A stretch of 64,000 nucleotides of DNA. Origin: Bifiguratus adelaidae (lineage: Eukaryota > Mucoromycota > Endogonomycetes > Endogonales). Numbering within the stretch: the stretch's first letter is position 1; every line of letters starts with the position of its first letter. Under the pieces are notes generated by a model, which worked only from the letters and a program-made list of their open reading frames with translations, was not told the origin of the DNA and did no database searches. The DNA lies in the NCBI GenBank assembly GCA_002261195.1, contig MVBO01000030.1, forward strand, positions 80,194-144,193, in the 5' to 3' direction. The translations under genes were made by a program, and so were the position numbers. Below are positions 50,701 through 61,778 of the stretch, piece after piece.

Positions 50701-50736
50701 CCTTGTTGGAAGAGTCAAAAGCCCTCTTTCTTCCAT
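47708..50736 (-). CDS. SFC9: TFIIIC 90-kDa-type subunit (Sfc9/GTF3C4-like)
   Basis: Subunit of the RNA polymerase III factor TFIIIC. It has 14 exons: 50736-50623, 50562-50461, 50407-50307, 50248-50164, 50116-50044, 49999-49903, 49844-49732, 49678-49373, 49317-49014, 48963-48812, 48759-48500, 48452-48314, 48252-47953 and 47892-47708, for 776 residues. The N-terminal half is a beta-propeller (CHWSEDNQIALVT, EGFRAAVWSPSG, SLAWSPIIG, SISFSHW); the C-terminus is the TFIIIC zinc finger: CPACGG...LCNKGHSWDRC, then SCLGCRRKA and CDICIICGGRFAEKG. The latter was recognised by its Cys/His spacing. Convergent with the permease gene, 70 nt between stops. Confidence 0.85.
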
Positions 50737-52096
50737 AAGTGGACACCTCGCACCGCTCAATGAGCTTCGCGAAAGTAGGTCGTCCAAATATGGCAGTCGT
50801 TCTCAACAAACGCTTTTACGTGCGCGGTCAAAGGCATGTTTAGTGGCACGAAAGGGATGACTTGCGATCGACGAATGGTATGCATGATAATTCAGCTACG
50901 TATTAGCGATGTCATAACATGTATCGCCCGGATCAGGCACCTCGAGTGTACCTTAACCAAAGCCAGCAGGCAGATCAAGACGTAACGCGCTCTTGGGCTC
51001 ACAACGAATTCAAATCTTGGGGGAACATAAAACTGCGTTCAACTCTGATCTACTATGCGATGATAGGTCATCTCAGTTAGCCTGCACCACCAATCGTACA
51101 ATGAAAAGCCGACCAGGCAAGGAAAACCATTGGTCTTCTAATGCCACGATTCATTGCGCTATTGCTCATTGTAGCATCAAACGTGCTGCATAAACATAGG
51201 TATGTTCATTAATAGTCCGGAATAACATCTCGTGGCGGCAAATGTGGTTTCGGAATCATGACACGAAGGCTCATAGATCAGATTGCTCTTTGGTCAAGTC
51301 TATTGGGAGCAGACAGTCTACGCGCTTAGGCGCGGTCTCTATCTTGGTGTCTCTCCAGGGCTACTCCGTGGTGTGATCTGGCGTCCAAGTGAGGTTGGAT
51401 GGCCGCATACTCCGATAAACGACTGGATACCCGACTCTCCGTTAGACGTATTGCTATTTTAAGCATGGAGGGTCGGTCATCCGCGCTCTGCAAATATACC
51501 TCTGGTATTCCGAAAGAACGGTAATGAGCAGTTATGGCCTAATAACAATGGAAGCTACGGTCTCTGGAACTTTTGTTCGGTGTCAAGAGGAATTATGTGA
51601 ATCTATTAAAAGCTTGCATACATTTCCTGCGCCAGGAAAATCGAGCTGTTATAGCGTTCTCATGACGTGAACGTGCAATGCAATAGTCCATGAAACATTT
51701 GCACGAGTCTGGACAGTCCTGATTCTTCCATCGCATTGGGAAATGCAAAAGTTCCCGCGCGAAATTTTGGCCCAAATTCAGACGCTCGATCGACCGATTC
51801 TTCCGACCCTGTTTCTCTCGTAAGTTTACGGGTGAATGTGGCACCTTATATGTCCGAACCATTAACGAATCATGTTAAAGTGCCTCGATTGGTTCCTCCA
51901 CAAAAGCGTGGAGCCTTGCTAAAATTATTCGAGACAGTGATTATGCAAAAAGGTAACGTTCAATGATACGTTTATCGCAACATTGTTTGCATTGTGTATC
52001 ACGGAAATCGACCGCGTCTAGAGAACCTTGGGAATTTTCGAAGACATCTTATGCAACGAATTGAGGTGGCGACAACCTGGTGTCAGTGGGGAATGG
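50737..52096. other. Gene-free region upstream of the secreted Cys-rich protein
   Basis: 1.4 kb between the TFIIIC start and the small secreted protein. Only short frames are open (for example 51736-51966, 76 codons) and none has a recognisable motif. No repeats or RNA genes seen. The right end contains the promoter of the secreted-protein gene. Confidence 0.5.
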
Positions 52097-52104
52097 TATA
52101 TAAA
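52097..52104 (+). promoter_or_regulatory. TATA box of the secreted Cys-rich protein gene
   Basis: TATATAAA, 75 bp before the ATG. Confidence 0.6.
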
Positions 52105-52178
52105 CACTTGGTCTGCAATTGGTACCTTTATCTTCAAGTTCTCAAGTACAATTCGCATAGTAAGCCGTTGAATCAACC

Positions 52179-52759
52179 ATGAAGTTCGCCGCAATCCTTC
52201 CAATTACCATCAGCGCCTCGATACTTGCTATCGAGGTCCAAGGTGCTCCTCACCCTGGCAATGATAACGAAGACCATCACGAGGATGACAACAAGAAGTG
52301 GGACAACAGCGACGGCAATTGGAAGCCTAAACCGACAAGCTGGGAGCCTTCTTCAATATGGAAGCCTGAGCCTACATGGTCACCTGAGCCAACCACTTGG
52401 GGACCTCCTCCTCCTCCCCTTACCTGGTCGCCTCCACCTCCACCACCTAAAGAGGATTGCTGGAATCAAATGAATTATTGGGGTAATTATGAACAAGAGT
52501 GCAAGCCATACTATCAATGCCTCTCGGTAAGTGCCAATCCAGGCAAATTAACGCAATACCAAAAATATGGACTCTAACTGGCTCGCTTTACAGTCTTGCA
52601 AGAAGGATGACTCTGATCCTCGAAACGTAAGTAGCCTGTAGAGGGGGAACTTTCTCCACGCGGCTTTCTAATGACATGTTGCGCTCTTAGAAATGCAAGG
52701 AGAAGTATAGCTGCGAAAACTGCAACGATGATCAGCATTATTACTGCAAGGAGTGCTGA
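52179..52759 (+). CDS. Small secreted Pro-rich, Cys-rich protein
   Basis: Unrecognised; exons are 52179-52526, 52594-52626 and 52691-52759, for 149 residues. A clear signal peptide (MKFAAILPITISASILAIEVQG, cleavage likely after VQG) is followed by an acidic His/Asp stretch, then a Trp/Pro-repeat linker of WxPxP units (WKPKPTSWEP, WKPEPTWSPEP, WGPPPPP, WSPPPPPP), and a compact C-terminal domain with nine Cys in 60 residues (C-x(13)-C-x(5)-C-x(3)-C-x(9)-C-x(5)-C-x(2)-C-x(7)-C-x(2)-C). The linker looks like the stalk of carbohydrate-active or cell-wall proteins. An effector, wall-bound peptide or small binding domain are possible. The Cys number is odd, so one may stay free. Confidence 0.8.
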
Positions 52760-53119
52760 ATAAAGGCTTAGAAGCCCTCATCGCGCCGAGCAAGGGTGTT
52801 ACCTGTCCCTGTAGATGCGCTTTTGATATTTCTTACCGGGCAATTGAGCATGCGAATAGGAAATTCTCCACGCCTTGTACATGTTTATAGTGAATTGTAG
52901 TCAATTTTAGCTTTTCAATACATTGATTAACTTGTTGCCTTGTCTCTCCTTTCAACAGCGACCTCGCAGAACTACGGCGGGTTGAGGTGATCTAAATATG
53001 GTCATTTCATCAACCAATTTTGTGCGGAAAATTGGTCGTTCCTTGGAAAAGCGTTTAACCGACATGTCTTTTTCACCTCTTCAACGTTTTCCTGTCACTT
53101 CATGTTGCTATAGCCTAGG
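52760..53119. other. Intergenic region secreted protein / MFS transporter
   Basis: 360 bp. The 3' leader of the secreted gene and the promoter of the MFS gene, including a CT-rich CTTTTTCACCTCTTC tract at 53068-53084. Nothing else seen. Confidence 0.5.
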
Positions 53120-55193
53120 ATGGATGATCGAAGTGATCTTGGGCCAGATAAGAAAGAGATAGACGAGCAGGGAGGCGCAGAGGATCGAAATATGGCTGCC
53201 GCTGGCGATAAACACGAAGTTTTCTCGGAAAAAAGTGAGGTAGAGAATATTAACGAGAAAACACCTACGTCCACACCCACGTCGACTTCTACTGAAGTGG
53301 CAAAGGACGCTGGAAAGACCGAACCAGCGGCTATCGGACCTGCTCACCCGATGCCCAAGAAGCAGAGGCTCATCGTGTTCTTTGGGTAAGTGAACCTTAT
53401 CAACCGACATGCTGTTCAATCGGGATGCTGTTTTCATTTACCGTTTCTCTATCGCAGCTTGTCCTTGTGTATTTTCCTCGGCGCTCTGGATCAGACTATC
53501 GTGTCGACAGCTCTGAGTCAGATCGTCTCAGACCTTCATGGATTCGACAAAATTGCATGGATCGGTGAGTTGTGATGGCAATGACCAAAGCATCGGACCA
53601 TCTTGCTAACTACTTGCTAGGTGCTGCTTACACTCTGAGCTTCAGCTCCACTCAAATCATCTTTGGAAAGTTGTCTGATATCTTTGGACGCAAGATGATG
53701 ATGTTTGTCGCGCTCGTCATATTTATGTCGGGATCCGCCCTTTGCGGTGCCGCTCAAAGCATGATTATGCTCATCATCTGCCGTGCTTATCAAGGTATAG
53801 GGGGAGGCGGTCTACTAAGCATGACCCAAATTATTGTATCCGACATTGTCGCCCTTCAGGAAAGAGGCAAATATATGGGTATTATTGGTGCCTGGAGAAC
53901 ATTAGCCAGCGTGGCGGGTCCGCTCCTCGGTGGTGTGTTCTCTGACAAGGTGTCCTGGCGTTGGGCCTTTTACGTAAATCTACCCACCGGTGGAGTAGCT
54001 TGTCTGATCATGTTCTTCTTTTTGGACATCAAAAAGCCTGGCGTTTCCTTCAAAGAGAAAATCAAGATGGTGAGTACTTCGCATCGATCATTACCTTCCC
54101 AGGGTTAATGACCTCCCAGATTGACTTTTTGGGCATTGCGCTCAACATGGTCGCCGTGACTATGGTACTACTTGGCTTAAATTGGGGTGGTACCACTTAC
54201 TCGTGGTCCTCCGCTGCAGTAGTTGTCCCATTGGTCATAGGCGGCTTCTTTACCGGCATATTTATCATTGTAGAATGGCGCTTCGCTAAATATCCCATAG
54301 TACCGCTTCGATTATGGAAACGGCTCAGCAGTGCAATGATTTACCTTGCAGCTCTATTTCACGGCATGGCTTTCATGGCGCTCAGCTACTATACGCCACT
54401 GTATTTCCAGGGAGGTAAAGGAACCAGCGCCATTGAAGCGGGTATCAACAGCATCACCTACATGACATCATTGACCGCCTTCTCCATCATGTAAGAAAGA
54501 TTATGCCATGCCGATAGATTCAGACTAATGGTCTCTTGCAGAAGCGGACAAATCCAATCTCGTACCGGTCGATATAGGGAATTGCTTTGGTTTGGAATGG
54601 CGGGCATGATTGTTGGCACCGGCCTCATGGCCACATGGACCACAACGACACCAATGTCAAAGATTATCGGTTACCAATTTATTGCTGGATACAGTACCGG
54701 TATAACCATGCAAATCTTTTTGGTCGGCCTACAGGCGGAGCTTTCTGCCAAGCAGCGAAAGACCGATCTGGCCGTTGTCACATCCATGTTTACCTTTATG
54801 CGGAGTTTGGGACAAGCGATCGGATTGTCAGTGTGTGGTGTTGTCCTGCAGAACACAGTGACTAATTTAGGCGGCGCCATCGCAGTGCAAGCTGTTCAAG
54901 ACATTTCTTCCATTTCCACTTTACCTCCCAATGAGCAAATTATCGTTCGCAATGCGTTTGTAGCAGGTGTTAATCGTATTTACCTGACAGTGCTCGCGTT
55001 CGAGGGCGTTTCATTCATTGGAACACTCTTCATGAAGCACAATTCACTCCGACACGGACGGATATCAAAGTCGGAAAAGGCAGAGAACGAGAAACCCGCT
55101 GAAGCCAAGGCTGAAGAATCAGATCAGAAGCCTTCCATTGAGCCTGCTCAACTAGAAGCTGGCACTGTCAAGGAAGAAGAATCCAAGTCGTGA
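53120..55193 (+). CDS. MFS multidrug transporter, DHA2 (14-TM) type
   Basis: Proton-driven exporter of the major facilitator superfamily. Exons are 53120-53385, 53458-53564, 53621-54069, 54120-54490 and 54542-55193, for 614 residues. A hydrophilic N-terminal stretch of about 85 residues leads into motif D1 LGALDQTIVSTALSQIVSDL, motif A GKLSDIFGRK, motif B RAYQGIGGGGLLSMTQIIVSD, motif C GAWRTLASVAGPLLGGVFSD, and WRWAFYVNLPTGG, which define DHA2. The C-terminal half carries six to eight more helices and an acidic Lys/Glu tail. Substrate not predictable. Toxin or drug export are the common roles. Confidence 0.93.
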
Positions 55194-55307
55194 GTCTAAA
55201 GACATTAGATATTCCCATTGTAGATATTATACACACTGTGTAATCAAGCTGTTGTCATCCGGTGATCGGTCGCATCGCGCACTTGCCTTTTCCAGTTTGT
55301 CTTCAGC

Positions 55308-56053
55308 ATGGCCGATCCGGTGTCGTTGCAGCGATATTATGGGGTTGAGATTCCCAGAGACAAGGACAGAATTGTCTTTGCGTGGACCGAGCGCAACAAG
55401 AACCCTATCCTAAAGCAACTGCAAGCGGTATGGTCCCCGGCACCTGCCCATGGTAAGCTGGAGCAAGGCCCGTTGAAAGTTGTCTCACCCGGCTTCTAGT
55501 GCTTGAGATCAGTTCGGGGTCTGGTCAGCATGTCGCCTACTTTGCCTCGCACTTTCCCTCCACGACCTTTCATCCGACCGAGTACGTTCCATCCTTCTTT
55601 TCCAGTATACGTGCCTACTCCTATCCTCTCTCCAATATCACCCCACCCCAAAAGTTGGATGTCGCCTCGGATGATTGGAGCCGTCTCACTCCACAGCACT
55701 TCGACGCTATGCTTGTTGTTAACCTATGTCATATCGCACCATGGCATGTAAGCGAAGGATTATTGAAAGGTGTGTCTAAGCACCTGAACGGTGGCTATCT
55801 CTTGATCTATGGACCTTTCAAGCGTAACGGTGCCTTCACGTCCGAGAGCAATGAAGAGGTAGGCTCGAATGGCAAAAAAAACAGGTGCTGATGTTTGGAT
55901 CAGTTTGATCGAGACCTCAAGCGACGCAATCACGCTTGGGGATTGCGTGACACGGATGATATTCAACAGCTTGCCTCACAATACAACCTTGTCCTCGACA
56001 AGGTTCTCGATATGCCATCCAATAACTTTATGCTTTGGATTCGCAAAGCCTGA
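55308..56053 (+). CDS. DUF938/METTL26-type SAM-dependent methyltransferase
   Basis: Rossmann-fold methyltransferase-like protein. Exons are 55308-55452, 55500-55858 and 55904-56053, for 217 residues. Motif I LEISSGSGQHVAYFA (SAM-binding), FHPTE, FDAMLVVNLCHIAPW, LLIYGPFKRNGAFTSESNEEFD, HAWGLRDTDD and the C-terminal DMPSNNFMLWIRK match the DUF938/UPF0585 family in order. Substrate unknown. It starts 114 bp after the MFS stop on the same strand. Its 3' end is 48 nt from the convergent F-box gene stop. Confidence 0.93.
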
Positions 56054-56101
56054 ATCCTATCTCAAAACTGTAAAGAACACAATATATACGAGAGTTATCT
56101 C

Positions 56102-57316
56102 CTAGAAAGAGACCTGCGGCACTTCTTGCAGCAAATCTTGTCGAGATCCCTTGAGTTCCGTTCTCAGCAAACGCAACTGACCCTCGCCCAAGGCCATGTG
56201 AGATTTCCAACTCTCATTCTCCCCTTTCAGTCTATGGTATACGGTCACGCCCGGCGGTTTGGCCAATTCAACGTTCATCAATGGTTCGAGCGAATGCGAT
56301 CGCACTTCATTCGGAAAGGCGGTAAAATAGGGAAAGGATTGAAAGAGGATATGTTGCAAATCCTGACATCGCACCAAGATGCGCAAGATGTCGTCCGCGT
56401 CGTGACTAATAGCGGTTGTCGCTCTCAATTTGAGAGCCTGTAGATTGGTCGCACATTCGGCAATCGTCCGCAAGAGAGCCCGAGATTCACATCGAACCGA
56501 GAGTTCGACGAGTTGCTTGCCATATTTTTGAATTGCCTTCTGCAACGTGACTTCTCGAACTTCCTGTAAAGACACGTGAAGCGTCGAGATATGCGAGCAG
56601 TGAGACGTGAGATGTTCAATGGCAGCGTCGTTAGCCATCAAGATTCGATTATGGTTCGCTTGTAAATGACAATGTCGAAGATTAGGAAGGCTGCTGAGGA
56701 GTTGCTTCACAGCAAGAGCGGAAAAATTTGTCCATTGAGTCGTGAGGTGGGTGACGGAATGGAAGGTAGGAGCGGAGTCTGTAAGCGGAGGGGTCGACGT
56801 GACACCAATGCTCGATTGGACACCCAAAGCATCTGGTTGCAAAATATGTTGGATAGAAACCTGTCGATTGCCGGGATTCAAAGTCGTTTGCAAGTTACAA
56901 TACGACAGTTCCAGATAGGTGATACCTTGGAGTAAAGTAGCCAAGCCCAAGACATCGCGCACATCCAAATTATCAAAGCCAAAGAGGACCACTTGTCGCA
57001 AATTCCCGCGGGCTGCAAGCTGCAGCAAGTAGCGAGAGTCATTCAAGAGCCACCTTGTTTCAGCTTCACGCGCTCGAAGCGTGATACGCCTCGTATACTG
57101 CCGAATGACTTTGGCTAATGAAGGGTCATGGCGCGCAAAGTACTCGAGCTCGTGCAAGTGACATTTTGCCGACAGTTGAACATGCTTGTATAGGCGCGGT
57201 CGAGCATATGTAAAACAGTAATAGGAGCAACAACATAGGGCTGCTAGTGAACTAGTAGGTAGAAAAGAGATGATATGAAAGAGAAGCTCGGGCGGCAAGC
57301 CTTGCAACGCCGCCAT
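56102..57316 (-). CDS. F-box protein with leucine-rich-repeat-like region
   Basis: Probable substrate receptor of an SCF ubiquitin ligase. A single exon of 404 residues, MAALQGLPPELLFHIISFLPTSSLAAL being a typical F-box at residues 1-45, followed by degenerate leucine-rich repeats (LRQVVLFGFDNL, ITYLELSYCNL, VTHLTTQWTNFSAL, LPNLRHCHLQAN). No catalytic domain. The ATG lies only 7 nt after the stop codon of the coiled-coil gene upstream on the same strand, so its promoter or leader must overlap that gene, or the two share one transcript. The ORF extends 8 codons upstream, but without another ATG. Confidence 0.85.
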   Translation of the reverse strand: MAALQGLPPELLFHIISFLPTSSLAALCCCSYYCFTYARPRLYKHVQLSAKCHLHELEYFARHDPSLAKVIRQYTRRITLRAREAETRWLLNDSRYLLQLAARGNLRQVVLFGFDNLDVRDVLGLATLLQGITYLELSYCNLQTTLNPGNRQVSIQHILQPDALGVQSSIGVTSTPPLTDSAPTFHSVTHLTTQWTNFSALAVKQLLSSLPNLRHCHLQANHNRILMANDAAIEHLTSHCSHISTLHVSLQEVREVTLQKAIQKYGKQLVELSVRCESRALLRTIAECATNLQALKLRATTAISHDADDILRILVRCQDLQHILFQSFPYFTAFPNEVRSHSLEPLMNVELAKPPGVTVYHRLKGENESWKSHMALGEGQLRLLRTELKGSRQDLLQEVPQVSF

Positions 57317-57323
57317 GACTTTA

Positions 57324-59519
57324 TCAAAAGCACACAAATTTGGAATTCGTCTTGCGGTTCATCATCTCTTCCATTCGACTCTCCATCAATATCCTTGCTT
57401 TCTCTGCCTTCTCTTTAACTCGTCGCTCTTCTTCAATACTGTCTTGGAAGGCCATGCGATCTTGCTCCAATTGATGTAGACTGCCATCCATCTCACTTCG
57501 GAGGCGTGACACTTCGAGGCGAAGGGTATTGACCTCATTCAGTAGGGCGCGCTTCTCGAGGTTGACCGTCTCGAGATTGTTTCTCGACTCTTTAAGATGA
57601 TTCTCGGAGCGAGCTAGCTGGCCTTCAAGGCGAGCTAGTTGGTCTTGATGTGCTCTACTTTCGGATTCGGCTTGCAGAACCTTTCGCTGAAGGGCTCTGA
57701 TGGTCTTTTCAAACTGCTCTTGAGTGTTGGTGGTTTGATGATATTTGCCATTCAGTGAAGGAGTTCCATTGCCAGATGAAGCTAACGAAGGCGTTCGACG
57801 AAGGGGTGATTGTGGACGAGCTGGTAAAGGCGACTTTGGCGGATCGCCGGCAGAGGAAGGAGTCGCAGAAGGCGGGGGAGGGAGAGGATTAGAGGGAGGT
57901 GGCGTAGGGGGAGGAATAATACTAGCCATACTACGCATGGACGACGTACGGGGATAAATAATGTGTCCATTGCTGGTGGACGAATAACTTGACATAGATT
58001 GGCGACCTTCTTGCAACACATCCTCGTATAAGGTTGACTGGCGGTGAAGATCTGACATCATCTTGATATTAGCAGAGTCCATAGGTTTCATAAGACGATG
58101 ATGTAGAGTGCTTGAGGCTGAGCTTGACGTTGATAGGCGAGGCGTAGATGGGGGAGAATTCACGTAACCGGAATCTCCGGGAGCTGGCGTTGGTGGAAGA
58201 GGTGGAAGAGCGTGAAGGGGCTTGGGTGAAGTATGCTGGATCTCCTTCTCCAAAAGTTCATTGGCGGCTTTAAGTTTTGTGATTTCATTTTGAGTCTTGA
58301 CTCGGCCCAGCTCATCTTCCAGCTCTTTGATCCGCTGCTGCAAGTGCGCATTTTCAGCAACCAAGTCGCCATTAGGCGACGCCTCTAAACCCTGCTTCTC
58401 AAGTTCGGCGCAGCGGGCTTTAGCTGTTTGTGCTTGATGGAGAGCATCCTCGCGCTCTTGTTCGACATGACTGAATCGCATATGTTGTTCGACTGAGCTC
58501 GCCTTTCCAACCTCGAGATCTGCCATCTCCTTGGCAAGATGGACTTCTGCCGCAATGACCTCCAATTCTCGCGCCTTGTCCTCGTATGAGCGCATCATGC
58601 GATCCAAACTTGTGGACAGCAAGGTCATTTCGCGCTTTTCCTTCATTTGCGCCGACACCGCCCTCCGCATTTCGTTGAGATTCAGCCTGGCTTGCTCAAG
58701 GAGGCTTTCGTTCTCCTTCAACTTATGCTCTTGTTGAACCAGCAACGCAGCATTTGAACTGCAAGTGGATTCGAGTTCCAAGATCTTTGACTCCGCCATT
58801 TGGATCACAGTCTCCTGTAACTGGACGATCCGAGTCAGCTTTCGGGTATCGAGTCTCAAGAGCTCATTGTCCTCTACGTGTTTCGCAATAGCAACGTGAC
58901 TGTCCTTTTCCAATAAGCCGTATTGTTGCTCAAGCGCCTTGAACAGCCTTTGGTAATCTTGTACTTGTTGCGAGGTATGATCATAGGCGGAAGCAAGGTT
59001 GGTATATTCAAGTTGCAGATGAGTAAGAGAGTGTGGGGGTGATTGCTGCTCATGGTTGTTTGGATCGCTTGATATGGCAGCGTGATCGTCAGATGACATG
59101 CTCTCCATGACTTGCGCGTCTGTCTCCAGCTCTGCTGATGCAAATTGCGCCTTTGCTGCCAGGCAAGTATCCAAACGCGAGCGTGCAGACTCGTATTCCT
59201 TGGTGAGCAGCACAAATTGGTCCTTGTAAGCGGAAAGTTCATTGCTCAAATGTGCCTTTTCAGACTTGATCTCCTCCAGTTGACACGTTAGACAATTGCA
59301 ATTGAGCGGATGCATCCTGGCGTCTTGAGGTGTAACGTCTTCTTGTTCTTGAGAGAGTGGCGCGGAGACTAGCTTTTCTGTCTCTTCTGGATCGCTATCA
59401 CCGTCGTACTGCTGAAAAAGCATGCTGTAACCGCGATGCTCAGGCAACGTAGTGAGCGGATCTGCGTGTAGCGACTCGCCTGGATCTAAATCAATGGTTA
59501 ACTTCTGTTTCGTAGTCAT
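57324..59519 (-). CDS. Long coiled-coil protein, 731 residues
   Basis: Unrecognised structural protein in one exon. Residues 80-90 have a Cys cluster (HPLNCNCLTCQ), then about 350 residues of heptad-rich coiled coil (from about 86 to 460), a Pro/Ser-rich disordered part (about 470-600, including PPTPPPSNPLPPPP), and a second coiled coil (about 610-720). The protein ends KFVCF. Possible roles are polarity, septation or vesicle tethering, but nothing specific supports any. No introns, unlike most neighbours. The downstream F-box ATG is 7 nt after its stop. Confidence 0.8.
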   Translation of the reverse strand: MTTKQKLTIDLDPGESLHADPLTTLPEHRGYSMLFQQYDGDSDPEETEKLVSAPLSQEQEDVTPQDARMHPLNCNCLTCQLEEIKSEKAHLSNELSAYKDQFVLLTKEYESARSRLDTCLAAKAQFASAELETDAQVMESMSSDDHAAISSDPNNHEQQSPPHSLTHLQLEYTNLASAYDHTSQQVQDYQRLFKALEQQYGLLEKDSHVAIAKHVEDNELLRLDTRKLTRIVQLQETVIQMAESKILELESTCSSNAALLVQQEHKLKENESLLEQARLNLNEMRRAVSAQMKEKREMTLLSTSLDRMMRSYEDKARELEVIAAEVHLAKEMADLEVGKASSVEQHMRFSHVEQEREDALHQAQTAKARCAELEKQGLEASPNGDLVAENAHLQQRIKELEDELGRVKTQNEITKLKAANELLEKEIQHTSPKPLHALPPLPPTPAPGDSGYVNSPPSTPRLSTSSSASSTLHHRLMKPMDSANIKMMSDLHRQSTLYEDVLQEGRQSMSSYSSTSNGHIIYPRTSSMRSMASIIPPPTPPPSNPLPPPPSATPSSAGDPPKSPLPARPQSPLRRTPSLASSGNGTPSLNGKYHQTTNTQEQFEKTIRALQRKVLQAESESRAHQDQLARLEGQLARSENHLKESRNNLETVNLEKRALLNEVNTLRLEVSRLRSEMDGSLHQLEQDRMAFQDSIEEERRVKEKAEKARILMESRMEEMMNRKTNSKFVCF

Positions 59520-60045
59520 GAAGGAGAAAAAGAAGTCAAACAAGGGATAGGCTTTGATTCAGCCACGCTCCGCAAAAGCATGGAGATGGGATGTTTGCAA
59601 ACCAGAACATGTCCACCAAAGTCTAGAAGCCTTGCTAGCCCGGATTTGTCGAAGTGCCCGTCGGTTAAAAGCGCACGGACGTTGCAAATAGAGCTGGCCC
59701 TGATGCATTTACCACCGACGCTCACAGTTCATACCAGACCATGAAATCCATCTCATCCGCGCATAGGCCCCTTGCCACCCTCACCGTTCGCTTCATCTAT
59801 GTCCTCCGTTCCACTTACCCACTAGACCCATCATCAACGTTGCAGGTAGCACTAGTGCTGGATTACAGAGTGAAATAGAAGGAGCATGCAACTAGCCAAA
59901 TAATGAATCGCAACCGTAAGGAGAGTAGGAAGAGAGAAAGAGAGAAGAACAAGCGAGTCGAAGAAGAAGAAGGGAAAGCAAAGGAGCCAATGCAGGGACT
60001 GCCAATACGTGGATGCAAGGAACTGTAATCTTGTGCAACCTTGAA
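59520..60045. other. Divergent intergenic region coiled-coil gene / MED11
   Basis: 526 bp with strongly skewed purine tracts on the plus strand just before MED11 (AGAGTAGGAAGAGAGAAAG at about 59923-59941 and a long GAA-rich run after it). I see no ORF with support. Confidence 0.5.
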
Positions 60046-60564
60046 ATGGACCCTTCACCGAGTGGAGCTGCCATTGTCGCGCTTGGTCAGGTGGAACAGG
60101 TGAGTGGGTGGAGCTAAGATGCTGTTGCTTAGGGGTGAATTAGGATTTGGTAAGGTTACTTCAAGTGGCTGGATCAGCTATTGCCATTCTTTCGGGTAAT
60201 GTAAAGGACGGTGAACTGTCAGATGCAGACGCGCGTCGGACAGAGATGGAAGCCAAGACGCACGAGTACTTTCAAGTCCTGAATGTGAGTCTTGTCTTGA
60301 CTAGCAGAGCATGTTCAATGAGCTTATCATGATGTCGTTTTGCAGCGTGTCCAGAATACTCTTCGGCAACAGATCCATGGTCTCATCCAGGAGAGAGTGA
60401 TACCTGCCGCTCCATCCTCATCTTCTATGCCATTTCACGCCTCCGTGTATGGAGAACAGAAGGAATTGGACAGTTGGGTTGGGGCATTGCAAGCAGTGAA
60501 ACAAGGGATTCGTCGAATAAGCTCAGCTAGCATCGTGAAGCAGGAGGAAGAGACTGATCGATGA
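60046..60564 (+). CDS. MED11: Mediator complex subunit 11
   Basis: Head-module subunit that pairs with Med22. Exons are 60046-60099, 60144-60284 and 60346-60564, for 137 residues. The helical core reads ALGQVEQDLVRLLQVAG, SAIAILSGN, KTHEYFQVLNRVQNTLRQQIHGL, and later YGEQKELDSWVGALQAVKQGI, matching Med11 in length and order. Family membership rests on this pattern since the protein is short and diverse. Convergent with VMA4, 120 nt between stops. Confidence 0.78.
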
Positions 60565-60684
60565 TGCTGTCCTTTGCATCAAAGATTTCTATTCATCAAC
60601 ACATTGTAAATATGCATTCATACACGAAGCCATATTATCCACACACGCGCGGTTCGATGGATAGTACCAGCAACAGATCGTTCT

Positions 60685-61778
60685 CTAATTGAAGAATTTT
60701 CGGTTTGGTGAATGGCCAAACAACAAGACTCGAATCTGCGGAAGCATCTGTACGACATAATGAGATTGCGATCCACAGGTGCGATCGATTTGTGGTAAGA
60801 CGAACCTGCTCCTCCAAAATAGCCACTCGAGCTTCCAGAGTATTATCTACTTTAATGCGACCATTGAATCCCGCAAGCGTAATGCCACCCGCGCTGCAGG
60901 TGAGGGCCGAGGTTAATGGCGGCTTCGCAGGGTCTATCCGGAAGTAGCACATACCCATCCGTTGGTAATTCGCCATCAACGATAGCTTCCACATCTTTGC
61001 CCAGCGCCTTCTTGTACTTTTCCTTGGCATCTTCAATGGCCATCTCTACTTTGTTCTTGTCTTGTGCTCGACAAGAGATGCTGACTTTGTCTTCCATCAT
61101 TGTGAAAAATCCCTAATGCTCTTGATGAATGCAAGCTCCAGAGAGGCGCCTCAGTTGGACTTACTTGTAGGACAAGATCATTCAGAAGCGTTTGATACTT
61201 TTGCTCATCTTTGGAAACAGACGCCAATTGGTTGCGAGCATCTTGAAACAATTCCTCGAGCATCTTTTCCCTCTCTTCCAGCACTTTTAGTCGCGATTTG
61301 TTGATTTGATTTGATTGATAACTATTGCGGACACGGTGAGTAACCACTGAGTCCCGTCAAGGAGGCTCCAGTCAACTTACATTTTGCGCTGAATTTGAGA
61401 TTGCTTAATCTTGCGTTGAAAGACAGAGTCGATGTTGATCGTCTCTTGCCGAACAAGCTTTGCCTACGTTGATGTGAGTTGCCGAACGCCCATGGTGCAG
61501 CCAGTGTATTATACCTTTTCAATATTGAACTCTTCATCAGCCTTAGCGTCCAAATGTTAGCTTCCAAACAACCGGACAGGAAAAGTGAGCCTTTCGCCTA
61601 CCTTCACCTTGATTTCTCTCGCTTTCTCCAAGGCTTCCTGCTTGATGAAAGCAACCTGCGCGTATGTGTCAAAAACAGTCGGCAGCCACAGTTCGTATCC
61701 TCGGTATAGTCTACCCACCATCTTCTTCATCTCATTGTATACTTCGTCATCGTTCAAAGGACGCTGCGCGGTCGCCAT
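60685..61778 (-). CDS. VMA4: V-type proton ATPase subunit E
   Basis: Peripheral-stalk subunit of the vacuolar proton pump. Exons are 61778-61719, 61655-61602, 61541-61515, 61463-61381, 61321-61165, 61112-60955, 60893-60806 and 60747-60685, for 229 residues, the normal length. Pieces: [87 protein letters not shown], and the C-terminus RVLLFGHSPNRKFFN. Eight exons, one of only 27 nt. Divergent from SmG with 140 bp between start codons. Confidence 0.95.

Noticed and set aside
51736-51966. 76-codon plus-strand ORF in the empty region before the secreted protein
   Set aside because: No signal peptide, motif or supporting splice sites; length is within chance expectation.
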